Origin: Tretioscincus oriximinensis | Taxonomy: Eukaryota; Chordata; Lepidosauria; Squamata; Gymnophthalmidae | Length of the DNA stretch: 64,000 nt | NCBI GenBank assembly: GCA_022410635.1 | Contig: JAJVDF010000448.1 | Span: forward strand, 514,318 to 578,317 | Direction of reading: 5' to 3' | Made by a program: the position numbers and the translations under genes | The notes under the pieces: generated by a model | What the model saw: the letters and a program-made list of their open reading frames with translations, nothing else | What the model was told of the DNA's origin: nothing | The model's database searches: none | Part shown: positions 34,688-46,199 of the stretch, piece by piece | How the letters are laid out: each line of letters opens with the position of its first letter | Numbering within the stretch: the first letter of the stretch is position 1

Positions 34688-37172
34688 AGAACCAACCAGG
34701 GGAAAAGGAATCCTGGATTTAGTGCTAAGTAATGAACAGGACCTGATACAAGNTGTGACTGTAACTGATCCCATAGGAAACAGTGACCACAATACGATAA
34801 CTTTCAACCTGAATGTGGACAGAAAGTTGTCAAGCAGTTCTAACACGGTAACTTTCAACTTTCACAGAGGAAATTTCCCCAAAATGAGGAAAATGGTAAA
34901 AAATAAATTAAAAGGGAAAGTGAGAAAAGTCGAGTCCCTTCAAAAAGCGTGGAAATTGTTTGTAAATACAATATTGGAAGCTCAAATAAAATGCATTCCC
35001 AAGAGAAGAAAGGGTTCTGCCAAGTCCAAGAAGACACCNGTATGGCTTACCTCTGCAGTAAAGGAAGTAATTAGAATGCAGAGCAACTCATTTCAAAAGT
35101 GGAAGGCTTATCCTANTGAGGAGAACAGAAGGGAGCACAAACTGTGGCAAACCAAATGCAAGGTGGTAGTCAGGGATGCGAAGAAAAACTTTGAGGAGCA
35201 CATTGCAAAGAATATTAAAAGAAATAATAAGGACTTTTTCAAATACATCAGAAATAAGAATCCTACCAGGAAAGCAGTCGGACCACTCGACAGCAATGGA
35301 CAAAAGGGCATAATCAAGGAGGACGTGGAGATTGCAGAGAGGTTAAATGAATTTTTTGCTNCAGTTTTCACTGAAGAAGACAGAGGGAATTTACCCAAAA
35401 CAGATTTAGTTTTCTCAGAAAGAACACCAGAGGAATTAAACGGGATAGAGATAACAAGGGAGGAGGTCCTTGCTAGCCTAAATAAGCTGAACATTTATAA
35501 ATCCCCAGGGCCAGACGGCATTCACCCAAGAATTCTTAAAGAACTCAAATGCGAAATTGCTGAACTTCTAACCAAAATATTTAATCTTTCCTTAAGATCA
35601 GGCATAGTACCAATAGATTGGAAGGTAGCTAATGTAACACCAATCTTCAAAAAAGGATCCCGGGGTGAACCCGGAAATTATAGACCCATCAGTTTAACAT
35701 CAATGCCAGGTAAAGTGTTGGAAACCATAATTAAGGACAAAATTACTAAACACATAGAGAAGCACGCATTGCTGAATGAAACTCAGCATGGCTTCAGCAA
35801 AGGTAAATCATGCCTTACCAACTTGCTAGAATTATTTGAGAGTGTTAACAAACATGTAGATAAAGGGGATCCAGTTGATATTGTNTATCTAGATTTTCAG
35901 AAGGCTTTTGATAAAGTCCCTCATCAAAGGCTTCTAAAAAAGCTCCATACTCATGGTATAAGAGGACAGACTGTCCTGGATTGGAAACTGGCTAAAAGAT
36001 AGAAAACAGAGGGTAGTATTAAATGGACAGTTCTCTGAGTGGAAAGAGGTAAGAAGTGGGGTACCCCAGGGATCTGTACTGGGACCCTTGCTTTTCAATA
36101 TATTTATAAATGATCTGGATGCCGAGGTAAATAGTGAAGTAGCCAAGTTTGCTGATGACACTAAACTGTTCAGGGTAGTGAAAACTGAAAATGATTGTAA
36201 GGCACTCCAGAGCGATTTATTGAAATTGGGTGAGTGGGCATCAAAGTGGCAAATGCACTTCAACTTAAGCAAGTGCAAGGTCATGCATATTGGGGCAAAG
36301 AACCCAAAATACCCCTACCACCTGATGGGAACCAAGCTTTCTGTGACCGAGCAAGAAAAGGATCTTGGGGTGTTAGTGGACAATTCAATGAAAATGTCAA
36401 CCCAGTGTGCAGCAGCAGCAAAAAAGGCAAACTCCATGCTGGGGATAATTAGGAAAGGAATTGAAAACAAGTCAGCAAATGTTGTTTTGCCTCTTTATAA
36501 ATCTGTGGTGAGGCCACATTTGGAATACTGTGTTCAATTCTGGTCACCACATCTCAAGAGGGATATTTTGGAACTGGAGAAGGTACAGAAAATGGCAACA
36601 AAAATGATCAAGGGTCTGGAGCACCTCCCTTATGAAGCAAGGCTGCAACGTTTGGGCCTCTTCAGCCTTGAAAGGAGACGTTTGAGGGGTGATCTGATTG
36701 AAGTGTACAAAATCATGCATGGGATCGACAGGGTGAATAGAGAAAAAATGTTTTCTCTATCACATAACACAAGGACCAGAGGGCACTCCTTAAAACTGTT
36801 GGGTAGAAAAGTGAGAACAGACAAAGGAAAGTATTTTTTCACCCAGAGGGTCATCGGCCTGTGGAATTTACTTCCTGAAGAGGTGGTGGTAGCTAACAGC
36901 TTGGATAGTTTCAAGACAGGACTAGACAGGTTTATGGACACTAAGGGTATAAATGGATACTAAAATAGTTGTCTGGATGTCACCTCCTGGATGGAGCAAC
37001 AGGCAGGACTCTTGAAATACCATTTGCAGGGAGTCATGAACAGGAGCATATTTTGCTTTCCTCTGTTCAGATTGCCCAGGTGCATCTGGTGAGCCTCTGT
37101 GTGACACAGAATGCTGGACTTGATGGGCTGTTGCCTGATCCAGTATGGCTCTTCTTATGTTCTTATGTTCTT
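34688..37172 (+). mobile_element. CR1 LINE, 5'-truncated, RT nearly intact
   Basis: The longest element here, about 2.5 kb. It starts in the C-terminal endonuclease domain (PTRGKGILDLVLSN, then GNSDHNTITF with the catalytic SDH). It continues through a connector, the RT domain (NYRPISLTS, YLDFQKAFDKVPH, VPQGSVLGPLLFN, FADD at 36148-36159) and the CR1 C-terminal region ending at 36963, then a 3' UTR with TTCTTATG repeats. One frameshift near 35970, looking like a single extra base, divides the frame; no stop codon besides that was seen. Single Ns lie at several codons. ORF1 and most of the endonuclease are missing, so it cannot move on its own. It is an intronic insertion in the sense direction of CPQ. 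Confidence 0.96.
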
Positions 37173-37499
37173 AATTTGCCTAACTCCAAAGGTATTGTTC
37201 ATTGATTTTTATTATTGGTCTTTGCTGTACAACAAGATACCAGACAACTGTTTCTCCCTCACTGGGGGTCCAGCTCCAATCTGTTATTAGTCAAGCCAAA
37301 CCAGTAGTTCTAACATTCTGTGTGGGGGATTATTGCTAAAATAAATATCTAAAGCAGTTTCTATTCAATGGAAGAAAAGGGAATAAATAAGCAGGATCTT
37401 TGAGGGGACTGGAGTCCACCCAGTGAGGTGTATGAACTCAATTTTTGTGCTCCATTTGATGGCGAATGGATCCCTCAAACAACCAGGCATTGTATTTGC
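37173..37499. other. Unique intronic DNA
   Basis: A short spacer between two CR1 copies, no recognised feature. Confidence 0.5.
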
Positions 37500-37992
37500 A
37501 ATCATGATCTGATTGAAGTATACAAAATCATGCATGGCATGGATAGGGTGAATAGAGAAAAATGTTTTCTCTCTCACACAACACTAGGACTAGAGGGCAC
37601 TCCTTGAAACTGATGGGCAGAAAAGAGAATAGTCAAAAGAAAGTTTTTTTTTCACCCAGAGGGTCATCGGCCTGTGGAATTTACTTCCTGAAGAGGTGGT
37701 GGTAGCTAACAGCTTGGATAGTTTCAAGACAGGACTAGACAGGTCTATGGACACCAAGGGTATAAATGGGTACTAGGATGGATGTCTGGATGTTGCCTCC
37801 GGGATGGAGCAACAGGCAGGACTCCTGAAATACCATTTGCAGGGAGTCACGAACAGGAGCAGCATATTTTGNTTTCCTCTGTTCGGACTGCCCAGGTGCA
37901 TCTGGTGAGCCTCTGTGTGACACAGAATGCTGGACTTGATGGGCTGTGGCCTGATCCAGTATAGCTCTTCTTATGTTCTTGTGTTCTTATGT
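37500..37992 (+). mobile_element. CR1 RT C-terminal region and 3' end
   Basis: It matches 36690-37172, including ITQRVIGLWNLLPEE-type coding text with frameshifts, and ends in TTCTTGTG/TTCTTATG repeats. It is a separate insertion, only about 330 bp after the long CR1. Confidence 0.94.
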
Positions 37993-38104
37993 ACCTAGAC
38001 TACTGGAAAAATGTATGTAAAAAGAAGATTCAGCCTGAGTATATGGATAATAAAATTTTGGAAAAATTTCTAAGTGGTCTCTCTATGAAGCTAATAAATA
38101 GAAG

Positions 38105-38275
38105 TGTTAGTAACAGCTACCAGCCTGGATAGCTTTAAAATAGGAATACAGGTGCATATTTTGCTTTCCTCTGTTCAAACTGCCCAAGTGCATCTGGTGG
38201 GCCTCTGTGTGAGACAGAATGCTGGACTAGATGGGATCTGGCCCAATCCAGTATGGCTCTTCTTATGTTCTTATG
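38105..38275 (+). mobile_element. CR1 3' end, internally deleted
   Basis: The end of ORF2 (agctaccagcctggatagc) is joined directly to the 3' UTR at caggtgcatattttgc, skipping about 100 bp. Confidence 0.88.
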
Positions 38276-39025
38276 AATACCTGGCTTTTCCATTTTTTAA
38301 AAAAGTCTTTTTTTCATAAAAATGACCACAACTGTTCAATTAGACAATCCATGTTTACAGCTGCTGAGGGTTTTGTGGTTCATTCAAGTATAAAATGGCT
38401 GTCCAAACAACACCCTATTGAATGTGATGCAAACTTGTTCAAACACAAACTATACAAACTCAAGAACCAAACTTTACTTTGTGGACACAAACCATTTTTT
38501 AAATATCTCTAGTTGACATGCCCTGCACTTCTTCTGTCAAACATCACAGCTGAAAAAAATTCTTCACCCATTTGCAATGCTTTGGACTGTTGTTGGTTTC
38601 CCATATTCGGGAATGGGTCTCAGAAGTGGCAGAGGCATGGAAGAAGAGTTGAAGTCAGTACTATCACATCACTGTCCTCCTCCCCATCTAATTCTACAGT
38701 ACTGTCTTTACAGTATGGTGAGTTTCTCCAGCTCTCCACACTCAGGGAGGAAACTGGAAGACAGTGTGGAGACAATGAAGAATGGACTGTACAGGATGAA
38801 ATGAATAAACAGAAAAATGCATTTGAAGACAAACGTTTTATTTACAAGAGCAACAGAAGTTGGCTTTTTTGCTTATAGCATGTGAATGCTGTCCTCTTGA
38901 CAGTAATAAAGATGTTGAATGGGTCCTCAGTTGCATAATATGTGAATTGCCTACTCCTGCTTTTAAAATGCTTTTTGATGCCAGCTAGAAAGAGTTAGAT
39001 CATTTGAATACAAAAGGAATGTTTA
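38276..39025. other. Unique intronic DNA
   Basis: No supported gene or repeat family. Confidence 0.5.
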
Positions 39026-39295
39026 GGATGCCAGTTTGGTGTAGTCGTTAGANTGTGGGACTCTTATCTGGTAGTCTCCCCACTCCTCCATGAAAGCCAG
39101 CTGGGTAACCTTGGACCAGTCACAGTTCTTTGAACTCTCTCAACCANGCCTACTTCACAGGGTGTCTGTTGTGGAGAAAGCAACACAAGCTATGTGTGCC
39201 GTCCTATGATTGGCCGCCCCGAGACCTTCGGGTACAGGGCGGGATATAAGTACAAATAAATAAAATAAATAATAAATATATTTATTTATTTATTG
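39026..39295 (+). mobile_element. tRNA-headed SINE with AAATA tail
   Basis: Head gccagtttggtgtagtcgtt, middle ccactcctccatgaaagcc and cacagttctttgaactctc, end cgggatataagtacaaataa, then an A/T-rich tail to about 39295. Same family as 47088-47320. It ends about 36 bp before the CPQ exon acceptor. Confidence 0.88.
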
Positions 39296-39330
39296 TTTCC
39301 ATCTTTTCATTTCCTTTTAAATTGTCATAG

Positions 39331-39422
39331 GCCTCCGTCCCAAAAGAACTCTACGTTTAGTACTTTGGACAGCAGAGGAACAAGGTGGAATTGGAGCTAA
39401 CCAATACTTCCAGAAGCATAAA
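39331..39422 (+). CDS. CPQ: Carboxypeptidase Q, internal exon (second in window)
   Basis: The first two bases complete the Gly codon split by the 22.35-kb intron, and 30 codons follow, from LRPKRTLRLVL to QYFQKHK. The stretch LWTAEEQGG holds the Glu pair of the M28 active site, where one Glu is the general base and its neighbour a zinc ligand. The acceptor is attgtcatag at 39321-39330 and the donor is gtaagc at 39423, so the exon ends in phase 0. No frameshift or stop is present. A SINE ends about 36 bases before the acceptor, so the branch-point region lies next to or inside repeat-derived AT-rich sequence. Together with the flanking exons this keeps one open frame, which argues for a working gene, not a pseudogene. 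Confidence 0.96.
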
Positions 39423-39825
39423 GTAAGCTGCCTGATTAACAACTCCTGTGTATGTAATAAGGTGCCCTACTTTATACAGAAGATCTTTCTAGTTTTAACA
39501 GCTATCAGAAAACAGTCTTCTGTTCCAAGGCATCCGCTTTCTGAGGAGCTGTTTTATGATAAGGAAATGACGGCTTTAAAATAACCAGCTGCAGTGAGCA
39601 TTTGGGAGGTTTAGCATTCAAGGGACATCTACATGTTTTATTTTTTCTCCATTCTATTATATAATTGTGGAGATCCAGTAGTGGTACCACTGGAAAGGTC
39701 TATTGTTAAGCTTTATCTTGCTTGTACTTTAATGTACCTTCCCTAGCACAATGACCAGGTTTTTGCATGTCATGACCAGACCTGTTGGTGACTGTTCATC
39801 TTCAGAAGAGGAGATGGAGTTAGGA

Positions 39826-40025
39826 GTTCCCTTTATCTGTTCTCACTCTTCTGCCCATCAGCTTCAACAAATGCACCCTTGTCCTAATGCTGTATGATAG
39901 AGAAAATATTTTTTGTCTATTCGCTTTATCCATCCCATGCAAGATTTTACACACTTCAATCAGATCACCTCTTAAACGTTGTCTTTTGAGGCTGAAGAGG
40001 CCCAGACATGGCAGCCTGGCTTCAA
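39826..40025 (-). mobile_element. CR1 internal fragment, minus strand
   Basis: The reverse of 36640-36830: reads cccatcagcttcaac and cacacttcaatcagatcacc on the plus strand. Truncated at both ends. Confidence 0.88.
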
Positions 40026-40388
40026 CACTTCCCACTATTATGTTTGAATCAGGCAAGCCAAGCAGGGGTGATCAGGTTGATAATGCAAAAGCCTTTTAAC
40101 TGCCACTTACTAGTCCTACAACAGGGAAAGAGTAGTCCACCAAGGTGCCATTTACCTATTGGAAGGCCTTCAGAGTGAGCTAGACCATCCGCAACATAGG
40201 TAGTCACATTCTTTCTGCATCACATGACTCAAACGTGGATTTTCTGGGTTAGGTAATGTTAAAGGAAAACTGGCATTATATAATGTGATACCTACTTAGA
40301 AACAATGTAGATTAAAAATTAGATATAATGAAGTGTAATGTTCTTCATCAAAAAAATGTTTTCTAAGTTAGGCTAATCAGATGCCCCC
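40026..40388. other. Unique intronic DNA
   Basis: No recognised feature. Confidence 0.5.
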
Positions 40389-40668
40389 TTTTTCAATAAG
40401 TAAGATTAGCAGCAGACGCAAAACAAAAGCACAGACTCTTTGGCAAAGCATCTACTGAGAAGCAATATTGAGAAAGAGATTCAGTGACTGCTTAGGGCAG
40501 AATAAAGATGTGGCACTAATAACAAGCCTGGTATCTTCTTTTTGTTGAAAGAAAGTCACCTATATTATATGGGGAGACAGTAAGTGGAAAAGCTGCATTT
40601 GGATATAAGGGTGTGTGGATGGATTTCTTTAAGACAGGAAGTTCCCCAATGAGTCTTATTCTGGGTTA
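40389..40668. repeat. Inverted duplication, left arm
   Basis: The reverse complement of 42919-43206, with only scattered substitutions and a 13-14 base deletion near 40450. Matching blocks include attagcagcagacgcaaaac and ggatataagggtgtgtggat. No family identity was recognised for the shared segment. Confidence 0.92.
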
Positions 40669-40671
40669 CAC

Positions 40672-40710
40672 ACTGATTGAAGTGTGTAAAATCTTGCATG
40701 GGATGGATAA
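40672..40710 (+). mobile_element. CR1 sliver
   Basis: ctgattgaagtgtgtaaaat and catgggatggata match the CR1 RT C-terminal region. About 40 bp only, directly between the inverted-repeat arm and the element at 40711. Confidence 0.65.
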
Positions 40711-41209
40711 TCGGGGGGCACCATTTCCCCAGATTTTGCTGAGGGGAAAAATATTTTAAGAATTTTTTTAAAAAAATTGAAAAAAAAATTCCCCGCACCA
40801 CCACTAGGGGGTTCTGGCAACCGGGGGCAGCTCCTGAAGGCACCCTCTCATAAGTAAAAAATAAAAATTCTCATGCACTTCAAACAGTTCTCGCACACTT
40901 CAAAAATGATTTTTTTTAAAAAAAACAATACACCGCACCACCACTAGGGGTCTCTAGCAACCGGGGCTAGCTCCTGAAGGCATCCTCTCCTCTGTAAAAT
41001 AATAAAAAATTCTGATGCACTCCAAAAATTCTCACACAGTTTAAAAATTCTCACACACTTAAAAAAATTCTCACATGCTTCACAGATTTCTCGGGCGGGA
41101 ATTTCGGAAGGGAATGCATGTTGGTGGGTAATTTGCATATTTATGAACATGCAAATTAGCATGAATATTAATTACCCCAATTTGGGCCTCAGAAAATCTG
41201 GTCAGTCTA
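40711..41209. mobile_element. TAGGCTGAC family element, left end missing
   Basis: It aligns with 54850-55309, ends ctggtcagtcta, and has the same internal direct repeat (starts about 40792 and 40932, cgcaccaccactaggggg-type) with a unit of about 140 bp. The left roughly 70 bp are lost at the CR1 sliver. Confidence 0.8.
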
Positions 41210-41228
41210 TTCTAAGTATGTATATCCT

Positions 41229-41415
41229 GCGGCTTATCTGGTAGTTCAGTTCCAAACCTCTACAGCTACCTTGGGTTACTCGTAGTTCTTTGGAACTCCC
41301 TTAGCCTCACCCAACAAGAAGTTTGTTGTAAAGGGCATAACAGAAGATTATTTCAGCTGCTTTGAGTCCCTTTGGGTTGAGAAAAGCAAGATATAAAAAT
41401 GATTTCTTCTTTTCT
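41229..41415 (+). mobile_element. Sauria-SINE-type fragment
   Basis: The head is lost. cttgggttactcgtagttct, ctgctttgagtccctttggg and gcaagatataaaa match the middle and 3' end of a Sauria-type SINE. Confidence 0.6.
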
Positions 41416-41609
41416 TTGCTTTTCTCCTTATTTTTTCTCTTTCCCCTGTTCTCCTTCTCCCTCCCTAGGGTTTTAGATGTTTAATAAGAAGATATTTATT
41501 CTTTCCAATTTCCTTATGCATCCAGTTCACATCTCTTTCCCTGTGGGGGTTTCAAAACAGCAAGGGAAATAGCACTTTAGAAAATTGGAAACATTTGAGA
41601 AAATAAACA

Positions 41610-42220
41610 TGTACACCTAACGGGGGTTTGCTTACCACATTATTAAGGATGCCAGCACATCAGAGGCAGCCCTATCGTCAGGATACGGACACGTGTAGAA
41701 TCTGACTCCCATCAAGAACTCACACAGAGGCCATAAACTTAGATCAAGAGGCAAGACCCAGGAGGCCCACGTGGGTCATGGAACCTCCAGAGCACCCCTG
41801 TGCAATGGTTTTTATTGANGCCAAAACAGAAGGCGTGTACAAGAAAAGAGACGTCAGAAAGTGGGAGTTCCGAAGGTGTGGTTTGGGGCGGACCAGAGGT
41901 GGGCCCAGGTTGTGACACNTGTGTGACGTTTCTCCCTCCTCCCAAGGGGCGCAGCCTGTGTCAGGAAACTCCAAATATGGGTATGGTTTGGGTGATACAA
42001 GATTGANCCCTGTAGCTTCCAGGACCTGTGACCGGTCTTTCAGCCCATGGAGAAGGGGTGGACAAAAGACTTCCTCTGGGCTTTCCAGGCAATTGACTAA
42101 TGCCATTAAGCCAGGGCTACAGATACAATGGGTACCCCTTGAGATAATGGGCGAAGGAGAACTTGCTAAATGGGTGTTGCTTCAGGGCAGGAAGAGAGAA
42201 TTTCCCAAAGTTTTTGCAAA
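41610..42220 (-). other. Possible LTR-like segment
   Basis: Read on the minus strand it has an aataaaaacc polyadenylation-like signal (plus-strand ggtttttattg near 41810) with a purine-rich block upstream and a U5-like stretch after it. No clear duplication or paired LTR was found and boundaries are not established. Confidence 0.28.
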
Positions 42221-42325
42221 CAAGCTGCCTGGGCTTCTGGGGACCAATTCTTGTATATTTTTATTTCAAATATATTAATGCCAATTAGTATATCACTAAT
42301 GGTGAACCCCGACATACACCCGTAA

Positions 42326-42556
42326 GAACCCAAGAACATAAGAGAACCTGTGCTGAATTGGGCCAGAGCCCATCTAGTCCAGTCTTCTGCCTCACAAAGT
42401 GGCCCACCAATTACACCTGGGCAGTCTGGAACAGAAGAAGGTAAAATCTTCNACTGTTCTTGATGCCCTGCAAATGGCATTTCAGGAGTACTGCCTGTTG
42501 CTCCATCTCGGAGGCAGTATCCAGACATTGAACTTAGTAGCTATTTATATCCTTAA
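42326..42556 (-). mobile_element. CR1 3' end, minus strand
   Basis: Plus strand reads gaacccaagaacataagaga through agctatttatatccttaagg, the reverse of CR1 3' UTR and the end of ORF2. Confidence 0.9.
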
Positions 42557-42557
42557 G

Positions 42558-42945
42558 GCCCTGTCCCCACTGGCAGGCTGACCAGATGACCCCTTTTGGA
42601 AGGGGTTGGAAACCCGTTTTGGGGGTGCCTCCCAGTTTTTTCTGAGGAAACAAAAATTAAAAACCAAAACAAAATTCAAAGAAAAATCTTTTTTGGAAAA
42701 AAATTTCCTCAGAAAAAATTGGGAGGCACTCCAAAAACGGGTTTTCAAACACCCCCCCAAAAGGGGTCATCTGGTCAGCATACACTGAGCCTTCTTCTTG
42801 GCTATATCTCAGAATAGGAATGTGCCATCTACAAGCTAGTGTAGGCTATGGCAGGCCCCGAATGGGGCCTGCCACAGCCTACACTGGCATGTAGATGACC
42901 AAGCTCTGTATCGAGATATAACCCAGAATAAGGCTCATTGGGGAA
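42558..42945. mobile_element. Palindromic MITE split by a foldback element
   Basis: Left end ggccctgtccccactg at 42558-42573, then the foldback insertion, then cactgagccttcttcttggc resuming at 42783 and the palindrome around 42850-42875 (tggcaggcccc, ggggcctgcca). It matches 56607-56786. The right terminus is modified and merges with the inverted-duplication arm. Confidence 0.78.
42574..42782. mobile_element. Foldback MITE, family TAGGCTGACCAG
   Basis: aggctgaccagatgacccc at the left, ggggtcatctggtcagc at the right, and near-complete pairing between the arms (cccagttttttctgagg with cctcagaaaaaattggg). CACTG is present on both sides at the host element. Confidence 0.9.
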
Positions 42946-43206
42946 CTTCCTGTCTTAAAGAAATCCATCCACACACCCTTATATCCAAATGCAGCTTTTC
43001 CACTTACTGTCTCCTCATATAACATAGGTGACTTTCTTTCAACAAAAAGAAGATACCAGGCTTGTTATTAGTGCCACATCTTTATTCTGCCCTAAGCAGT
43101 CACTGAATCTTTCTCAATATTGCTTCTCAGTAGATGCACAAATTTTATGTTTTGCCAGAGTCTGTGCTTTTGTTTTGCGTCTGCTGCTAATCTTACTTAT
43201 TGAAAA
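42919..43206. repeat. Inverted duplication, right arm
   Basis: The reverse complement of 40389-40668. It includes the end of the palindromic MITE (acccagaataaggctcattg). The segment between the arms is about 2.25 kb. Confidence 0.92.
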
Positions 43207-46196
43207 TTTTGACAGGGAAGCAATATGAATAATTCTGTTTAATATTCTAATATGAAAGAATTAGCTAAATAATAAGAGAATAAAATAGAGGAGAAACTTA
43301 CTTAATCATATCCATCTATTACAAGCTCAAAGTTGCATTATGCATATTTGGAGAGATTTTCCATTAATCTCTCTGCATTCATTTCGCTATAGTGATGGTA
43401 CAATAGTTAAGGTTGTTGATCAGAAGAAAAGTCTTATCAGCATCAGGTAGCAAATGTATAGCTTTTAATAATGTAAATAATATCTTTGCATGAAAAATAC
43501 CTGAACCTTCTAAATTATTTTTGCACACATCTCAGAGAAACAGTTGCCAAGATTATGAACACCTTTTGTCAGCATCAGTTGTTCCCTGACGATATGAGCC
43601 ACTGCTTAAGCTTTAAATCTTTAACTGCTAAAAGGTTATTTTTAAAAGGCATTTAGATAATTCATGTGAGGAGGCGGTTTTATTATTAGCCTGACTGATC
43701 ATAGAAGAGAATATGATTAAAACTTTTCAATTACACCAGTAAAGATTGGGGAAAAGCAAATCCTGTAGTCAAAACATAGCTATCTTTCAGATATTTATTT
43801 ATAGAGCTACATATTCCTAGGCCAGCTTCACTGTTGCAACCATGTTAAAATACGTCTATTTTGGTAAATATCAAATGCTCCGCTAATGCTGGTGTTTGTA
43901 AGCAATTTCAAACAGCACCTTATTAGAAGCATCAGGAAAATTCTGAGATTTACAGTGTTATTTTGTCAACCAATTTTGCCCTTATTTATCAATTATGGGT
44001 CATATTTCACAAGATGGGTGAGTAAAATAAGCTCTCTTTAGCCTACGGATTTCTGTTACTTAGCAAACCACCAGCAGTTTTCTCTTTTTAACCAAATGGT
44101 TCAAATTAAATCTCATTTGTGATTTGCTTCTCTCAGGGTAATTGAAGCTATTTCTTACACATTTCCTTAAAGAAGGAAATACTAATGGATCAGTCATATT
44201 TAGAGTATGACTGACACCTTTGCAGATCAATATCTCCCAGTAAGGTGAGAGTAAATTATCTCCAATTTGCTATTGTCTTTCTCTGATCCCATTTATTTGT
44301 TTGAGTGTTTAAGACTTCCTCCAAAAAGTCCTACTGGCATTGTATGTGGAACTGTTAGATCTTCAGTATCTTTCCAATGCAATTCTAGCTCCAGGACTCA
44401 TCATAGTGCTATTCTGGGAAAACAAACATCAACACCAGGTTTACTGAAATAGTTTCATTTAATGGTCCATCTGGCAACCTGTATACTGTGTTATCTTGCT
44501 AAAAATTTCCTGAAGCTCNTCAAATGTGCAAAAACAAAAGGAAGAGAGAGAGAGAGAGAAATTCTGAAACTCTAGAAAGTTCCCAACCAGACAATGTTAC
44601 CAGACATGGAAGCAAATCTATCCCATCATGCCTGGCAAACCAAAGGAGGAACATCATGTATAATGCTAAGTTCTGCTTTACATCCCACATTGCTCCTTCC
44701 CAGAAACATTGATGTTATCATAGTCTGAAGGCAACTTATGCAAACAAAATTGCATTTTCCCCCCAGTAAATTAGCTAGAATGTAAAAGCCCAGACCAAGC
44801 AGAAAATGAGACTTGAGACTTTTCCATGGTCTTCTTGTTCTTCTTCAGGGCCCCATGGATTTGCACATTAGTGTTGATCTTCAAGGCCAAGCCCATTGTT
44901 GGTTCCCTCCATCTGTACAGGATGGAACATAATTCATATACCAAGAAGAAAACTGATCTAGATAACAAAAAGCCTTTGATGTTGACGATGATCAGTATAC
45001 CACCTCAGGCCAGTCAAAAGACAGGGACTTCATTTCAGTNACTCCATTTGCACCAAAAATGCAACCAAAATGGGTTCCGTGATGCCTTTGAAGGTTTTGT
45101 GAGCTTTGGGGCTGGTGCAGGAGAAGGGCAAGCCTTGCATCTTTGTGTAGAAGATTCTGATCCAACCCGTACCATGCTGTGATCTGGAGTAGTGATCCAG
45201 GGTCATGGTATGGGAAGAGTAGAAAAGCCCTTAAGAAGTTTGGTGCTCCTTATTTTGCTTTTATTTTCTAAAATCTTTGCTTATTCAATACAAATTCCAA
45301 AATACAACATTTCTATTATGCCCCTTGTTTCTTAATTAGATAGACAAGCAGGATTTCTGGCTTTATGTTTTCTGCAGAATACCTCATAATTGTGATCTGT
45401 TGCCCTTTGATTGTGTTAGAACATAGATTTTGATGACAAACAATGAACTTACCCAATTACTATTTGGTTTAGAGTTCCCTGTGTCTGCATGGAAGTGGTT
45501 TATGTATGGATAGTTGAGTTTCATATTATAAAGGAAATGTCTCTTTTACTTTCTTTCGCCTATACCCATGCCATTGCTATTAATATGGCTTTAGATAATA
45601 CTGCAGATGGGGTCATGGAAAGGAGGCAGGATAAGAATAGATGCAAGCAATTGACGCCTGAGGCACAGAACCTATTTGCTTTCTCAGAACTTCATTTGGA
45701 GACACTTTGACCTCAGTACTACTTTTACTGGCCTAATTCTTTACACGGCAACCTCATCTGGCGACATGTGTTCTTTGGCATGATAAGCCTATTAAAAGCC
45801 TTCTCATGAAAATATTTGATGATCTGAAAAAGGGTAGAATAGATCATTAAAAGAATTGGAACAAACATAATCTTAGACTATTTCTTAGACCTAAGAAATG
45901 TAACAATCATAATCCTTGGACTACCTTACTGAGTTGTTTTCACAGTCACAGGATAGATACATTCCTGACCCTGTAAGCATCTCCCCTTCTCTGGGTGTTG
46001 TTAAGATTTGCTTAGGACTACTGTAGTGCCCAGGGTGTTCATGATCCATACAACTGCACATTCATGGAACACTGAGTGCATTGGACAAAAGTGTGGTCCT
46101 CTTGGACCCCCATTTGTACAAGAAAAATTGTACTTTAAGTACCCCATAGAACATTATACGGTAAACTCAGAGCAGAAGTAATGTTGTTAACAACAC
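43207..46196. other. Unique intronic DNA, about 3 kb
   Basis: No gene or repeat family was recognised. A short GA run lies near 44540-44560. 44815-45190 reads somewhat like coding sequence on the minus strand but was not identified. Confidence 0.5.
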
Positions 46197-46199
46197 TTA

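Larger units (their letters stand above)
16981..39330 (+). other. CPQ: CPQ intron, 22.35 kb, phase 1
   Basis: This is the intron between the SGHLDS exon and the TAEEQGG exon, bounded by gtaaat and tcatag. It holds CR1 copies in both orientations, several SINEs, at least five DNA-transposon-type elements and a long TTC tract, each listed separately. No other coding sequence was recognised in it. Confidence 0.93.

Noticed and set aside
41610..42220. Second solo LTR with AACA flanks
   Set aside because: A polyadenylation-like signal is present, but the 4-base flank match could be chance and the ends are not clearly inverted; kept only as a low-confidence feature.
44815..45190. Possible processed pseudogene on the minus strand (KKNKKTMEKSQ-like text)
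   Set aside because: The coding feel is weak, frames shift and no family was recognised, so it is not annotated.
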